Shown here: positions 1 through 10,407 of the stretch, piece after piece
Layout of the letters: each line of letters starts with the position of its first letter
Numbering within the stretch: position 1 is the first letter of the stretch
Source of the DNA: Bradyrhizobium sp. SZCCHNS1050
GTDB taxonomy: Bacteria; Pseudomonadota; Alphaproteobacteria; Rhizobiales; Xanthobacteraceae
Direction: 5' to 3'
Assembly (NCBI RefSeq): GCF_032484785.1
Contig: NZ_JAUETR010000001.1
Span: forward strand, 2,731,501-2,795,500
DNA: 64,000 nucleotides
Notes under the pieces: generated by a model
The model's database searches: none
What the model saw: the letters and a program-made list of their open reading frames with translations, nothing else
Told to the model about the DNA's origin: nothing
Position numbers and translations under genes: made by a program

Positions 1-360
1 GGGCGACATCGCTTCATGGGTGACGAACAGATCGTGCAGCCGGCCGGGGCCTGAAAGCCCCGAGTCGAGCGCGGCGTCGAGCACGCTGGCTGAGCTCTTC
101 AGCAGGCCCTTGGCGTGATCGAGCGTCAGTGCCTGCATGAACGCCTTCGGCGTCAGCCCGGCCCAGCGCCGGAACAGATGGTGCAACTCGTCGGGCGTGA
201 GGCTGGCGGCGTCGGCCATGTCCTCGATGGTCGGCTGCCGGCGCCAGTGCTCGGAGATGAACGCGATCGCGCGGCGCACCGCATCGTAGTCGCGCAGCGC
301 GGCCGATTGTTGCGGGCCCGGCTTGGCCAGGGCGGAATCGTGAATGGCGAGGGTCATCAT
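1..360 (-). CDS. Ada-type AraC regulator / methylated-DNA cysteine methyltransferase, N-terminal part, cut by window edge
   Basis: The reading frame begins at ATG 360 (MMTLAIHDS) and stays open to base 1, so only about 120 residues are visible. Residues 25-115 form an AraC-type helix-turn-helix domain, including FISEHWRRQPTIEDMA and LHHLFRRWAGLTPKAF. In the Ada-like proteins of this group the AraC domain is followed by a 6-O-methylguanine-DNA methyltransferase domain with a PCHR active site. That part would lie to the left of the window and is not seen, so a plain AraC regulator cannot be fully excluded. A second ATG directly follows the first. Confidence 0.75.
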   Translation of the reverse strand, partial: MMTLAIHDSALAKPGPQQSAALRDYDAVRRAIAFISEHWRRQPTIEDMADAASLTPDELHHLFRRWAGLTPKAFMQALTLDHAKGLLKSSASVLDAALDSGLSGPGRLHDLFVTHEAMSP

Positions 361-469
361 GATCCGGATGTAGGGCGGCCGGGGCGCGGACTCCACCCGA
401 TTTCCGATCGGGAGGCTAGGGGCGTTGCGATCGGCTTCGGCTTGAAACAGGAGTTTCCCGGCTTGCTCC

Positions 470-615
470 GTCATTCCGGGGCATCGCGCAGCGATGAGCC
501 CGGAATCCATAACCACGAGAAGACGTGTGAGGCGAGATGCCCACTACCCGCGTGCCCCACACAAGGTCCTGTGGGTGTGGGTTCCGGGCTCGCGCTGCGC
601 GCGCCCCGGAACGAC
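470..615. repeat. Pair of inverted palindromic repeat units (dispersed repeat family)
   Basis: The gene-free stretch 361-680 holds two related palindromic units in opposite orientation. One is near 474-507 (TTCCGGGGC ... GAGCCCGGAA) and the other near 584-613 (TTCCGGGCTCGCG ... GCGCCCCGGAA). Units of this type are scattered between genes in Bradyrhizobium-like genomes. Open frames crossing the stretch look like read-through of the repeat and were not called. Nothing else was seen in the gap. Confidence 0.7.
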
Positions 616-680
616 GCCGGAGGGTGTTAGCGGCGCTTTCGCCTGGGTAGAGCTGCCCGCAGTCAGTGCCCTTGGACGCG

Positions 681-1214
681 CTACAGCGGGTTGTACACCG
701 GCCCGCGCTTCGCGGCCTGCAGCCCGGCCGTGAGGGCCTTCGCAAAACTGGCTTTCTCCTCCGGGCCCAAAAAGCTCGCGATGGCGACGCGCTGGCCGCG
801 CGCCACCAGGTAGAGGCGCTCGATACCGAACTCCTCGTGGGTCTCCTGGTCGAGCCGCACCCAGAGCGGGTTGAAGCGCCATTCCATGACGTGGCCCTTG
901 TGGCTGACGCGGCGCAGGCGCAGCTCGGTCAGGGTGATCGAGATGTCCTCATAGGCGTTGGCGCGGCGGAAGTTGACCTTGAAGGCCCAGTAGATCGCGA
1001 GCGCATCCAGGCCGAAGAAGCCGAGCACCGGCCAGGCGCCCATCAAGAGCGAGGCGATGCCGCCGATGAAGCTGATGGCGCAGACCACGACCATCAGCAC
1101 CAGAAAGCCGGTGCGGTTGAGCGAGCGATGCGGCGTCAGCCGGGCCGCGAACAGCTCGGGATCAGCGGCGTCGGTGCCGGTCTCCTGATACGCAAAAGCA
1201 TTGCCTGGCGTCAT
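681..1214 (-). CDS. DUF2244 domain membrane protein
   Basis: This 177-residue protein has a short cytoplasmic N-terminus containing the RLTPHRSLNRTGF segment. Two adjacent hydrophobic segments follow at about residues 37-80, and then a soluble C-terminal domain with EWRFNPLWVRLDQE. This layout and motif set fit the DUF2244 family, which is often found near cytochrome oxidase or nth genes in alphaproteobacteria and has no established function. The gene diverges from nth, with starts only 22 bp apart (1214 and 1237), so the two share a control region. It probably sits in the inner membrane. Confidence 0.8.
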   Translation of the reverse strand: MTPGNAFAYQETGTDAADPELFAARLTPHRSLNRTGFLVLMVVVCAISFIGGIASLLMGAWPVLGFFGLDALAIYWAFKVNFRRANAYEDISITLTELRLRRVSHKGHVMEWRFNPLWVRLDQETHEEFGIERLYLVARGQRVAIASFLGPEEKASFAKALTAGLQAAKRGPVYNPL

Positions 1215-1236
1215 GGGGCCTCAGTATACCCGGATC

Positions 1237-2061
1237 ATGGCCAAAATCACCCGCCCCCAACGCGCCAAACCGGCGCCGGTTCGCAGCCCCTTGAAGAAGG
1301 CCGCTCCCAAGGCCGGGCCCAAGTCAGCCCCCAAGGCCGCCTCGAAACGGGCCGCCAAGAAGGCTCCGACGGCCAAGCCGAAGAGCCCTGCCCGGCCGGT
1401 CAAGACAGCGTCGAAGGCGGCCAGGCCCTGGACCCCGGCCGAGATCCGCGAGGCCTTCAGCCGCTTCGCACAGGCCAATCCGGAGCCGAAGGGCGAGCTC
1501 GAGCACCTCAACCCCTACACCCTGCTGGTCGCCGTGGTGCTGTCGGCGCAGGCGACCGACGCCGGCGTCAACAAGGCGACGCGGCCGCTGTTCGCCGTCG
1601 CCGACACGCCGCAGAAGATGATCGCGCTCGGCGAGGACAAACTCCGCGACTACATCAAGACCGTCGGCCTCTACCGCACCAAGGCCAGGAACGTGATCGC
1701 GCTGTCGCAAAAGCTGATCAGCGAGTTCGGCGGCGAGGTGCCGCGTACGCGCGCCGAGCTCGAGTCGCTGCCCGGTGCCGGCCGCAAGACCGCGAACGTC
1801 GTGCTCAACATGGCGTTCGGCGAGCACACGATGGCGGTCGACACCCATGTGTTCCGCGTCGGCAACCGCACCGGCTTAGCACCCGGCAAGACGCCGCTGG
1901 AGGTCGAGCTCGGGCTGGAGAAGGCGATCCCGGCCGAGTTCATGCTGCATGCCCATCACTGGCTGATCCTGCACGGCCGCTACACGTGCCTGGCGCGCAA
2001 GCCGCGCTGCGAGCTGTGCCTGATCAAGGACCTCTGCCGCTGGCCGGAGAAGACCGCCTGA
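1237..2061 (+). CDS. nth: Endonuclease III (DNA glycosylase/AP lyase)
   Basis: Nth removes oxidised pyrimidines and cuts the abasic site in base-excision repair. The helix-hairpin-helix ESLPGAGRKTANVVL carries the catalytic Lys184, and Asp202 lies in VDTHVFRVGNRTGL. The C-terminus has the 4Fe-4S ligand pattern C-x6-C-x2-C-x5-C (CLARKPRCELCLIKDLC). ATG 1237 (MAKITRP) was preferred to the in-frame ATG at 1201, which lies inside the divergent neighbour. The protein has about 60 extra N-terminal residues rich in Lys, Ala and Pro compared with the E. coli enzyme, a basic tail that could bind DNA (inference). Confidence 0.96.
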   Translation: MAKITRPQRAKPAPVRSPLKKAAPKAGPKSAPKAASKRAAKKAPTAKPKSPARPVKTASKAARPWTPAEIREAFSRFAQANPEPKGELEHLNPYTLLVAVVLSAQATDAGVNKATRPLFAVADTPQKMIALGEDKLRDYIKTVGLYRTKARNVIALSQKLISEFGGEVPRTRAELESLPGAGRKTANVVLNMAFGEHTMAVDTHVFRVGNRTGLAPGKTPLEVELGLEKAIPAEFMLHAHHWLILHGRYTCLARKPRCELCLIKDLCRWPEKTA

Positions 2062-2270
2062 TACGTTGTGCGTGACGAACGGTTTCGCCTGAGAACGCGT
2101 TTGACAGTCACTATTGTGTCACGGCGCGACGCCGTCTCACCATGGCCGGGCCACATCGCCGCCCGCATTGGACATAAGATGACACCCGTAATCCGGGGCG
2201 ATGTGAGTGGCGCGTGACGATTCCCGCGTTCTCGGACCTTTCTGCGCCGGGACGTTGAAGGATCAGCCGC

Positions 2271-3323
2271 ATGGACAACACTGCCGCACTCGTGTCGCTC
2301 GCGACCTCGGTGCCACCGCATCAGTTTCGCCAGAACGAAGTGATGGAGGCCGCCCGCGTGGTGCTGGCGCCGCGCTTCCCGCAGTTCGACACGATGGCGA
2401 GCCTGTTCGCCAACACCGGCATCCGCCAGCGCTACGGCGTCAAGCCGATCGAATGGTACATGGAGCGGCGCGGCTGGCCGGAGCGCACCGAAGCCTATCT
2501 CGAAGGCGCCGAGGCGCTGTTCGTCGACGCGGCGAACAAGGCGCTTGCGCAGGCCGATCTCAACGCCGCCGACATCGACACCATCGTCACCGTGAGCTCG
2601 ACGGGGATCGCGACGCCGACCTTGGAAGCGCGCGTCGCCGGCCGCCTGGGTTTTCGCGCGGACGTGTCGCGCGTGCCGGTGTTCGGGCTTGGCTGCGCCG
2701 GCGGGGTCTCGGGCCTGTCGATCGCCGCGCGCCTGGCGCAGGCCCGGCCCGGCACCAACGTGCTGCTGGTGACCTTCGAACTGTGCACACTGGCTGTCCG
2801 CCATGATGAGTTGACGAAGGCCAACATCGTCGCGCTGAGCCTGTTCGGCGATGGCGCGGCGGCCGCGATCCTGCGCGCCGGCGATGGCGGCGCTATCCGC
2901 GTCGAGGCGACCGGCGAGAAGCTGTGGCCCGATACGCTCGACATCATGGGCTGGAGCGTCGATCCCGAAGGTTTTGGCGTGATCTTCCAGCGCACCATTC
3001 CGGACTTCGTCACCGAGAACATGGGCCCCGCGGTCAACGAGATCCTGGACCGGATGAAGCTCGCGCCTGCCGACGTCGACCGCTTCGTCTGCCATCCCGG
3101 CGGCGCCAAGGTGATCACGGCGCTGGAGCGCGCGCTGTCGCTGGATCAGGGCACGCTGGATCATGAGCGCGAGATCATCGCCGACTACGGCAACATGTCC
3201 GCGCCGACGGTGCTGTTCGTGCTGGAGCGCGCCCGAGCCCGGGGCTTGCCGCCGCGCTCGGTGCTGACTGCGCTCGGACCTGGGTTCACCGCAAGCTGCG
3301 TTTCATTGAGGCACGCCGCATGA
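2271..3323 (+). CDS. Type III polyketide synthase (chalcone/alkylresorcinol synthase family)
   Basis: This 350-residue thiolase-fold enzyme should condense an acyl-CoA starter with malonyl-CoA units to give pyrones or resorcinols. The catalytic triad is readable: Cys142 in FGLGCAGG, His275 in FVCHPGGAK and Asn308 in DYGNMSAP. Its stop codon overlaps the ATG of the methyltransferase gene (ATGA), and that gene in turn overlaps an exporter gene, so the three form one operon. The pairing resembles BpsA-BpsB of Bacillus, where the product is an O-methylated alkylpyrone. The product here is unknown; a long-chain acyl starter is an inference. Confidence 0.93.
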   Translation: MDNTAALVSLATSVPPHQFRQNEVMEAARVVLAPRFPQFDTMASLFANTGIRQRYGVKPIEWYMERRGWPERTEAYLEGAEALFVDAANKALAQADLNAADIDTIVTVSSTGIATPTLEARVAGRLGFRADVSRVPVFGLGCAGGVSGLSIAARLAQARPGTNVLLVTFELCTLAVRHDELTKANIVALSLFGDGAAAAILRAGDGGAIRVEATGEKLWPDTLDIMGWSVDPEGFGVIFQRTIPDFVTENMGPAVNEILDRMKLAPADVDRFVCHPGGAKVITALERALSLDQGTLDHEREIIADYGNMSAPTVLFVLERARARGLPPRSVLTALGPGFTASCVSLRHAA

Positions 3324-3826
3324 CCTTCGCCGCCTTCGTCCTCGCCCTCGTCACCATGCAGCGGCTCGGCGAGCTCGTGCTCGCCCGCCACAACACCAAG
3401 CGCCTGCGCGCCATGGGCGCGGTTGAGGTCGGGGCGGATCATTATCCGCTGATGATCTCGATGCATGCGGCCTGGCTGGTATCGCTGTGGCTGCTCGGCG
3501 CCGACCAGGAGGTCGACCCGTGGCTCTTGAGCGGCTTCGTGCTGCTGCAGGGGCTGCGCTGGTGGGTGCTGGCGACGCTCGGTCCGCGCTGGACGACGCG
3601 CATCATCATCCTGCCGGGGGCGCCCCTCGTCACCGATGGTCCCTATCGCTACATCTCGCATCCGAACTATCTGGTGGTCGCAGCCGAGATCGCGCTGCTG
3701 CCGCTGGCGCTGCATCTGCCACTGATCGCCCTGATCTTCTCCGGCCTGAATGCGGCGGTGCTGTTCATCCGCATCCGCGCCGAATCGGAAGCACTCACCG
3801 GCATCGGCGGCGGCCAGACCGCATGA
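3320..3826 (+). CDS. Isoprenylcysteine carboxyl methyltransferase-like integral membrane methyltransferase
   Basis: This 168-residue protein has several hydrophobic segments and the C-terminal ICMT signature (GPYRYISHPNYLVV, then an acidic RIRAESEAL tail) used to bind S-adenosylmethionine at the membrane. Bacterial members next to type III polyketide synthases, such as BpsB, O-methylate lipid pyrones. That is the likely role here rather than protein prenylcysteine methylation. The gene overlaps its upstream and downstream neighbours by 4 bp each (both ATGA), which indicates translational coupling in a three-gene operon. Confidence 0.88.
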   Translation: MTFAAFVLALVTMQRLGELVLARHNTKRLRAMGAVEVGADHYPLMISMHAAWLVSLWLLGADQEVDPWLLSGFVLLQGLRWWVLATLGPRWTTRIIILPGAPLVTDGPYRYISHPNYLVVAAEIALLPLALHLPLIALIFSGLNAAVLFIRIRAESEALTGIGGGQTA

Positions 3827-5442
3827 GCGCATCGGCCGCGCCGCAGGATCGTCCGAGCCTCGCCACCTGGCTCGGCTTCATCCTGATGTGCGTCGGCATG
3901 TTCATGGCGATCCTGGACATCCAGGTGGTGGCGACGTCGCTGCCGACCATCCAGGAGGCGCTCGGCATCACGCCGGAGGCGATGAGCTGGATCCAGACGG
4001 CGTATCTGATCGCCGAGATCATCGCCATTCCGCTGACCGGGTTGCTCACGCGGGTGTTCACGTTGCGCTGGCTGTTCGTCGGCGCCGTCGGCATCTTCAC
4101 CGCCGCCTCGCTCGGTTGCGCGTTCAGCGGCGATTTTCACACGCTGCTGGCGTTCCGCGTGCTGCAGGGCTTCTTCGGTGGTCTCTTGATTCCCGTGGTG
4201 TTCTCCGCCGTGTTCCTGCTGTTTCCACCGCGCCTGCACGCGGTCGCGACGACGATCGGCGGCGTGGTCGCGGTGCTCGCGCCGACCATCGGCCCGGTCG
4301 TCGGCGGCTTCATCACCAACACCTGGTCGTGGCCCTGGCTCTTCCTGATTAACATCGCGCCCGGCCTCGTCGCCGCGCTGGCGACGCCCGGCCTGCTGCC
4401 GAAGCAGCGCATGGACCTCGCGGAGCTCGACAAGCTCGACCTGTTTGCGCTGCTGCTGCTCGCAGTGTCCCTGGCCAGCCTCGAGCTCGGGCTGAAGGAG
4501 GCGCCGAAGGGCGGCTGGCTGTCGTCGAACTGCATCGCGTTCCTGGTACTGAGCGCGTCGTGCCTCACCTTGCTCGTCCAGCGCCTGCTGACCTCACCGC
4601 AGCCGATCCTGCGGCTCGGCAGCTTTCAGCGCCGGTCGTTCACGCTCGGCTGCCTGTCGAGCTTCTGTCTGGGCATCGGGCTGTTCGGCTCGGTGTATCT
4701 GATGCCGGTGTTCCTCGCCTTCGTGCGCGGCCACGATGCGTTCGAGATCGGCAAGATCATGCTGGTCACCGGCGTGGCGCAACTGATCGCTGCTCCGCTG
4801 GTGACGGCGCTGGACGGCAAGGTCGACGCGCGTCTCCTGACGGCGTTCGGTTTCGTGCTGTTCGGCGCGGGGCTCGCCGCCAGCGCGTTCCAGCCGCCGA
4901 CCGCCGACTATCAGGAGATGTTCTGGCCGCAGGTGGTGCGCGGCGTCGGCATCATGTTCTGCCTGCTGCCGCCGACGCGGATCGCGCTCGGCGACCTGCC
5001 ACAGGCCGAGGTCGCCGACGCCAGCGGGCTGTTCAACCTGATGCGTAATCTCGGCGGCGCCATCGGCATCGCGCTGATCGACACCATCATCTATGGCCGC
5101 GTCGCCATGCATGCCCAGGCGTTTCGCGACCGCCTGCTGGCCGGCGATACCGCGGCGGCCAAGGCAATCGGGCTCGCGCCGGAGCTGCTGCGCAACCGGC
5201 CGCGCGGCATCTCGGAGGAGCAGGCGATCGCCTATGTCCGGCCGCTGGTGGAGAAGGCCTCGCTGGCGCTGTGCGTCAACGAGGCCTGGTCGCTGCTCGC
5301 TGGTGTCGCGCTGCTCGGCTTCCTGCTGATCCCCTTCGCCCGCAGCAAGGCGACGAGCCTGTCGCCGCGGATGATGGCGCTAGAGGCTGCGCAGCCGGCG
5401 CTCCGGCGACGGCTCGATCAGCTCGGGCCGCGGTCCGGATAG
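3823..5442 (+). CDS. DHA2-family (EmrB/QacA) MFS exporter
   Basis: This 539-residue protein has about 14 predicted membrane segments. The N-terminal signature AILDIQVVATSLPTIQ is typical of EmrB-type drug:H+ antiporters. It starts at ATG 3823, overlapping the methyltransferase stop by 4 bp. The position as third gene of the polyketide synthase/methyltransferase operon suggests export of the methylated polyketide or of a related toxic lipid (inference). No membrane-fusion partner (EmrA-like) is encoded nearby. The 3' end overlaps the convergent EI24 gene by 63 bp. Confidence 0.93.
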   Translation: MSASAAPQDRPSLATWLGFILMCVGMFMAILDIQVVATSLPTIQEALGITPEAMSWIQTAYLIAEIIAIPLTGLLTRVFTLRWLFVGAVGIFTAASLGCAFSGDFHTLLAFRVLQGFFGGLLIPVVFSAVFLLFPPRLHAVATTIGGVVAVLAPTIGPVVGGFITNTWSWPWLFLINIAPGLVAALATPGLLPKQRMDLAELDKLDLFALLLLAVSLASLELGLKEAPKGGWLSSNCIAFLVLSASCLTLLVQRLLTSPQPILRLGSFQRRSFTLGCLSSFCLGIGLFGSVYLMPVFLAFVRGHDAFEIGKIMLVTGVAQLIAAPLVTALDGKVDARLLTAFGFVLFGAGLAASAFQPPTADYQEMFWPQVVRGVGIMFCLLPPTRIALGDLPQAEVADASGLFNLMRNLGGAIGIALIDTIIYGRVAMHAQAFRDRLLAGDTAAAKAIGLAPELLRNRPRGISEEQAIAYVRPLVEKASLALCVNEAWSLLAGVALLGFLLIPFARSKATSLSPRMMALEAAQPALRRRLDQLGPRSG

Positions 5443-6132
5443 GCGCTTGTGCAGGTGGACCATGAAGGCCATGCCGAACAGCGGCGTCGCCAGGTTCACG
5501 ATCGGGATGGTGACGAAGGCCGCGATGATCAGCCCCGCGGTGAACACCGTGATCGCATTGTCGCGCCGCATCGCCTTGGCCTCCGCCGGCGGCCGGAAGC
5601 GCATCGCGGCGAGCTCGAAATATTCGCGGCCGAGTAGCCAGGCCGTGGCGAGGAAGAAGATCACGAAGCCGGCGCCGGCGAGGAACACGAAGGGCAGGGC
5701 GACCAGATAGACCAGGATGGTGAGGCCGGCGGCCTTGAGGCCCTCGATGATGGCGACGCCGAACGGCAAAGCGGCGCCGGGGCGCTCGGCCGGATAATGC
5801 TCGCGCTCGACGAGGTCGGCGACGTCGTCGACGAACAGGCTCGCGATCACCGAGGTGATTGCCGGCATCAGCATGATGCCGCCGAACACGACGCCGAAGC
5901 CGGCGGCGATCGAGATGATCCAGGTCAGCACCTCCAGCGTGCCGTGCGAGTTCGGCCCGAGCATGGCCTCCGCCCAGCCCTCGCCGGCAGTCGCGAGCCA
6001 GGTCAGGAGCCGCTGCAGCCCGATCGCGAGCACCGTGACCAGCACCAGCGCCAGCCCGATCGAGCGCCACAGGATCGAGCGCATCGGCGGCGACAGAATC
6101 TGCGAAATCGCCTTGATGGCGGCGTCGATCAT
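5380..6132 (-). CDS. EI24/CysZ-like integral membrane protein
   Basis: This 250-residue protein starts MIDAAIKAISQILSPP and has several hydrophobic segments, including the paired central ones (LTILVYLVALPFVFLAGAGF). The layout matches the EI24 domain family, whose bacterial member CysZ is linked to sulfate uptake; substrate and function here are unknown. ATG 6132 was chosen because GAGGGA stands about 8 nt upstream and family members begin at this point. Upstream ATGs at 6174 and 6204 lack such a site. It runs convergently into the MFS exporter gene. Confidence 0.85.
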   Translation of the reverse strand: MIDAAIKAISQILSPPMRSILWRSIGLALVLVTVLAIGLQRLLTWLATAGEGWAEAMLGPNSHGTLEVLTWIISIAAGFGVVFGGIMLMPAITSVIASLFVDDVADLVEREHYPAERPGAALPFGVAIIEGLKAAGLTILVYLVALPFVFLAGAGFVIFFLATAWLLGREYFELAAMRFRPPAEAKAMRRDNAITVFTAGLIIAAFVTIPIVNLATPLFGMAFMVHLHKRLSGPRPELIEPSPERRLRSL

Positions 6133-6208
6133 GGCGGGGTCCCTCGCTGCAAAGCCCGCGGCAGAGGTAGACATGCCGGCGGGCTTCGGCAAGTCCGCCG
6201 GCATCGTA

Positions 6209-8902
<2,694 letters not shown>

Positions 8903-8913
8903 CGCTCAGCCTC

Positions 8914-8965
8914 TTGAAACCTATACCCTGTAGGGGTATATAGGCTCCATGCGCGAGGACATCAA
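8914..8965. promoter_or_regulatory. Overlapping divergent promoters and CsoR-type operator between copA and csoR
   Basis: Only 46 bp separate the two ATGs. A palindrome TATACCC-TGTAG-GGGTATA lies at 8922-8940 and resembles known CsoR operators. Rightward, TTGAAA (8914-8919) is followed after 17 bp by TATATA (8937-8942). Leftward, TTGATG (complement of 8960-8965) is followed after 17 bp by the same self-complementary TATATA. Both promoters therefore share one -10 box beside the operator. The predicted csoR start point falls on or next to its ATG at 8949. The elements are seen; their use is inferred. Confidence 0.75.
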
Positions 8966-9224
8966 GACATCCTGTCAGAAACGTTTGAGTCGGATCGAAG
9001 GGCAGGTCAGGGGCCTGTCGAAAATGGTCGAGGACAACCGCTACTGCATCGACATCGTCACCCAGATCTCCGCTGTGCGGGCGGCGTTGCGCCGGGTCGA
9101 GGAGGAGATTCTGCGCGACCACGTCGCGCATTGCGTCGAGCATGCCATCGCATCCGGCGACAAGGCCGATCAACGGCAGAAGATCGCGGAGTTGATGGAT
9201 GTGATCGGCCGGTCGGATCGCTGA
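8949..9224 (+). CDS. csoR: CsoR-family copper-sensing transcriptional repressor
   Basis: This 91-residue all-alpha protein has the family's KRLSRIEGQVRGL start and the Cu(I) ligand pattern Cys33-x24-His58-x3-Cys62. The spacing is the same as Cys36/His61/Cys65 of mycobacterial CsoR. This pattern favours copper over the nickel (RcnR) or formaldehyde (FrmR) subfamilies. It should repress itself and the divergent copper ATPase through the palindrome at 8922-8940 and release DNA on binding Cu(I). No clear ribosome-binding site precedes the ATG, in keeping with a leaderless transcript. Confidence 0.9.
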   Translation: MREDIKTSCQKRLSRIEGQVRGLSKMVEDNRYCIDIVTQISAVRAALRRVEEEILRDHVAHCVEHAIASGDKADQRQKIAELMDVIGRSDR

Positions 9225-9236
9225 GGTCAGCCCAGC

Positions 9237-10214
9237 TCAGACCGCCACCTTGTTGCGGCGGCGTGCGGTCGGACGTGGCGCGACGTTTCGTACCGGCTCG
9301 GCGACGAGAAAATGCTCGTTGACCACGAGCCGTTCGCCGAGCTTCGCAACTATTTCCTCAGCCGCAGCCTGCTGCGTCGCCTCTTCGTCAGCCGTCTCAG
9401 GAACGAGCGGCGGCGCTGTGATGGCTCCTGGAAACACGGCGAACTCGCCCGCTACCTCCGCGAGCGGCTTCTGCTTGTCGGCCCAATGCAGGGTCGTGTA
9501 GTCGAATCCATTGACGATGGTCGGCTTGACGATCTCGAAATAGGGCGAGATGTCGAAGTCGCGCGGCATGTAGAGCGAGGAATCACGGATGTGCAGGATC
9601 TCGCGCTTGGCGCGCCGCGATGGCGCCCGCGTGATCTTGGGCAGGATCGGGTAGCGCACCGCATCGAAGGCCTGCGCGATCAGCGCCGAGCAGATCATCT
9701 TGGTCGGATCACCCGAGCCCAGCGCGATCATGCGCCGCCGCCAGCGTTGCGGAATCGGCATCGGGATCAGATAGCGCATCAGGTCGATGATGTTCTTGGT
9801 GTCGTAGCCGAAGCCGATGCGATTGATGGCGTAGCGGCACACCGTGTGCCGGTCCTCATAGGTCAGGCCGACCGGACGGCACACACGGGTGTGATAGGCG
9901 AAATATTTCGACAGCGGCGCCGAGATCACGCCGTCGCCGACATAGGCCTCGACCAGCACGTGCGGCTCGCCGTCGGGCTCGACGGCGCCGTCGATCGGTC
10001 CGACATAGAGCGCGGCGTGCGACCAGGTCGACTGCGTGAGGTATTTGATGATGCCGGAGATGCGGCTGTTGCCCTCGACGAGCAGCACGTCGCCGGGCTG
10101 GACGTCCTTGCGCAGATAGTCCGGATCGCTCGGCGTGAACGGCTCATAGCCGGGGATCTCCTTCTGGAGATAGGCGGCAATCAGCTTGCCGATCTGATCA
10201 AGCACGATACCCAT
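9237..10214 (-). CDS. YiiX/YaeF-like permuted papain-fold cysteine amidase
   Basis: The 325-residue protein carries the features of the NlpC/P60-like permuted papain family (PF05708 type). These are PGDVLLVEG, a probable catalytic His66 in STWSHAALYVG, and a nucleophile Cys175 in KMICSALIAQAF. Such enzymes are thought to act on amide or ester bonds of lipids or peptidoglycan; the substrate is unknown. ATG 10214 was chosen because GGGGAG lies 6 nt upstream, while two upstream ATGs lack a site. The C-terminal 80 residues are Ala/Glu-rich and look disordered, ending with a basic RRRNK tail. It is convergent with csoR (12 bp between stops). Confidence 0.8.
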   Translation of the reverse strand: MGIVLDQIGKLIAAYLQKEIPGYEPFTPSDPDYLRKDVQPGDVLLVEGNSRISGIIKYLTQSTWSHAALYVGPIDGAVEPDGEPHVLVEAYVGDGVISAPLSKYFAYHTRVCRPVGLTYEDRHTVCRYAINRIGFGYDTKNIIDLMRYLIPMPIPQRWRRRMIALGSGDPTKMICSALIAQAFDAVRYPILPKITRAPSRRAKREILHIRDSSLYMPRDFDISPYFEIVKPTIVNGFDYTTLHWADKQKPLAEVAGEFAVFPGAITAPPLVPETADEEATQQAAAEEIVAKLGERLVVNEHFLVAEPVRNVAPRPTARRRNKVAV

Positions 10215-10407
10215 AACGCTCCCCGGGCGACCTTGGCCGGTCGCCGGTTTTTTCCCTTCTTCCATGATGGTCGATTGCGGTTGCAATTTGGTTCATAGTG
10301 GACGCGTTCTGCACGGTATCACGTTTACCATCCCGGTTGCCGCAGCGCGGCAGATGCGGCAAATTCGGCGGATATTCGTTTGGTTCAAAGCTTTCGGAAA
10401 CCATGTC

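Noticed and set aside
2099..2122. TGACA...TGTCA palindrome with TTGACA upstream of the polyketide synthase gene
   Set aside because: Only five bases pair, and no -10 element stands at 16-18 bp from TTGACA, so neither an operator nor a promoter could be supported.
5093..5465. Short frames inside the exporter gene
   Set aside because: They are alternative-frame shadows of a clear membrane-protein gene.
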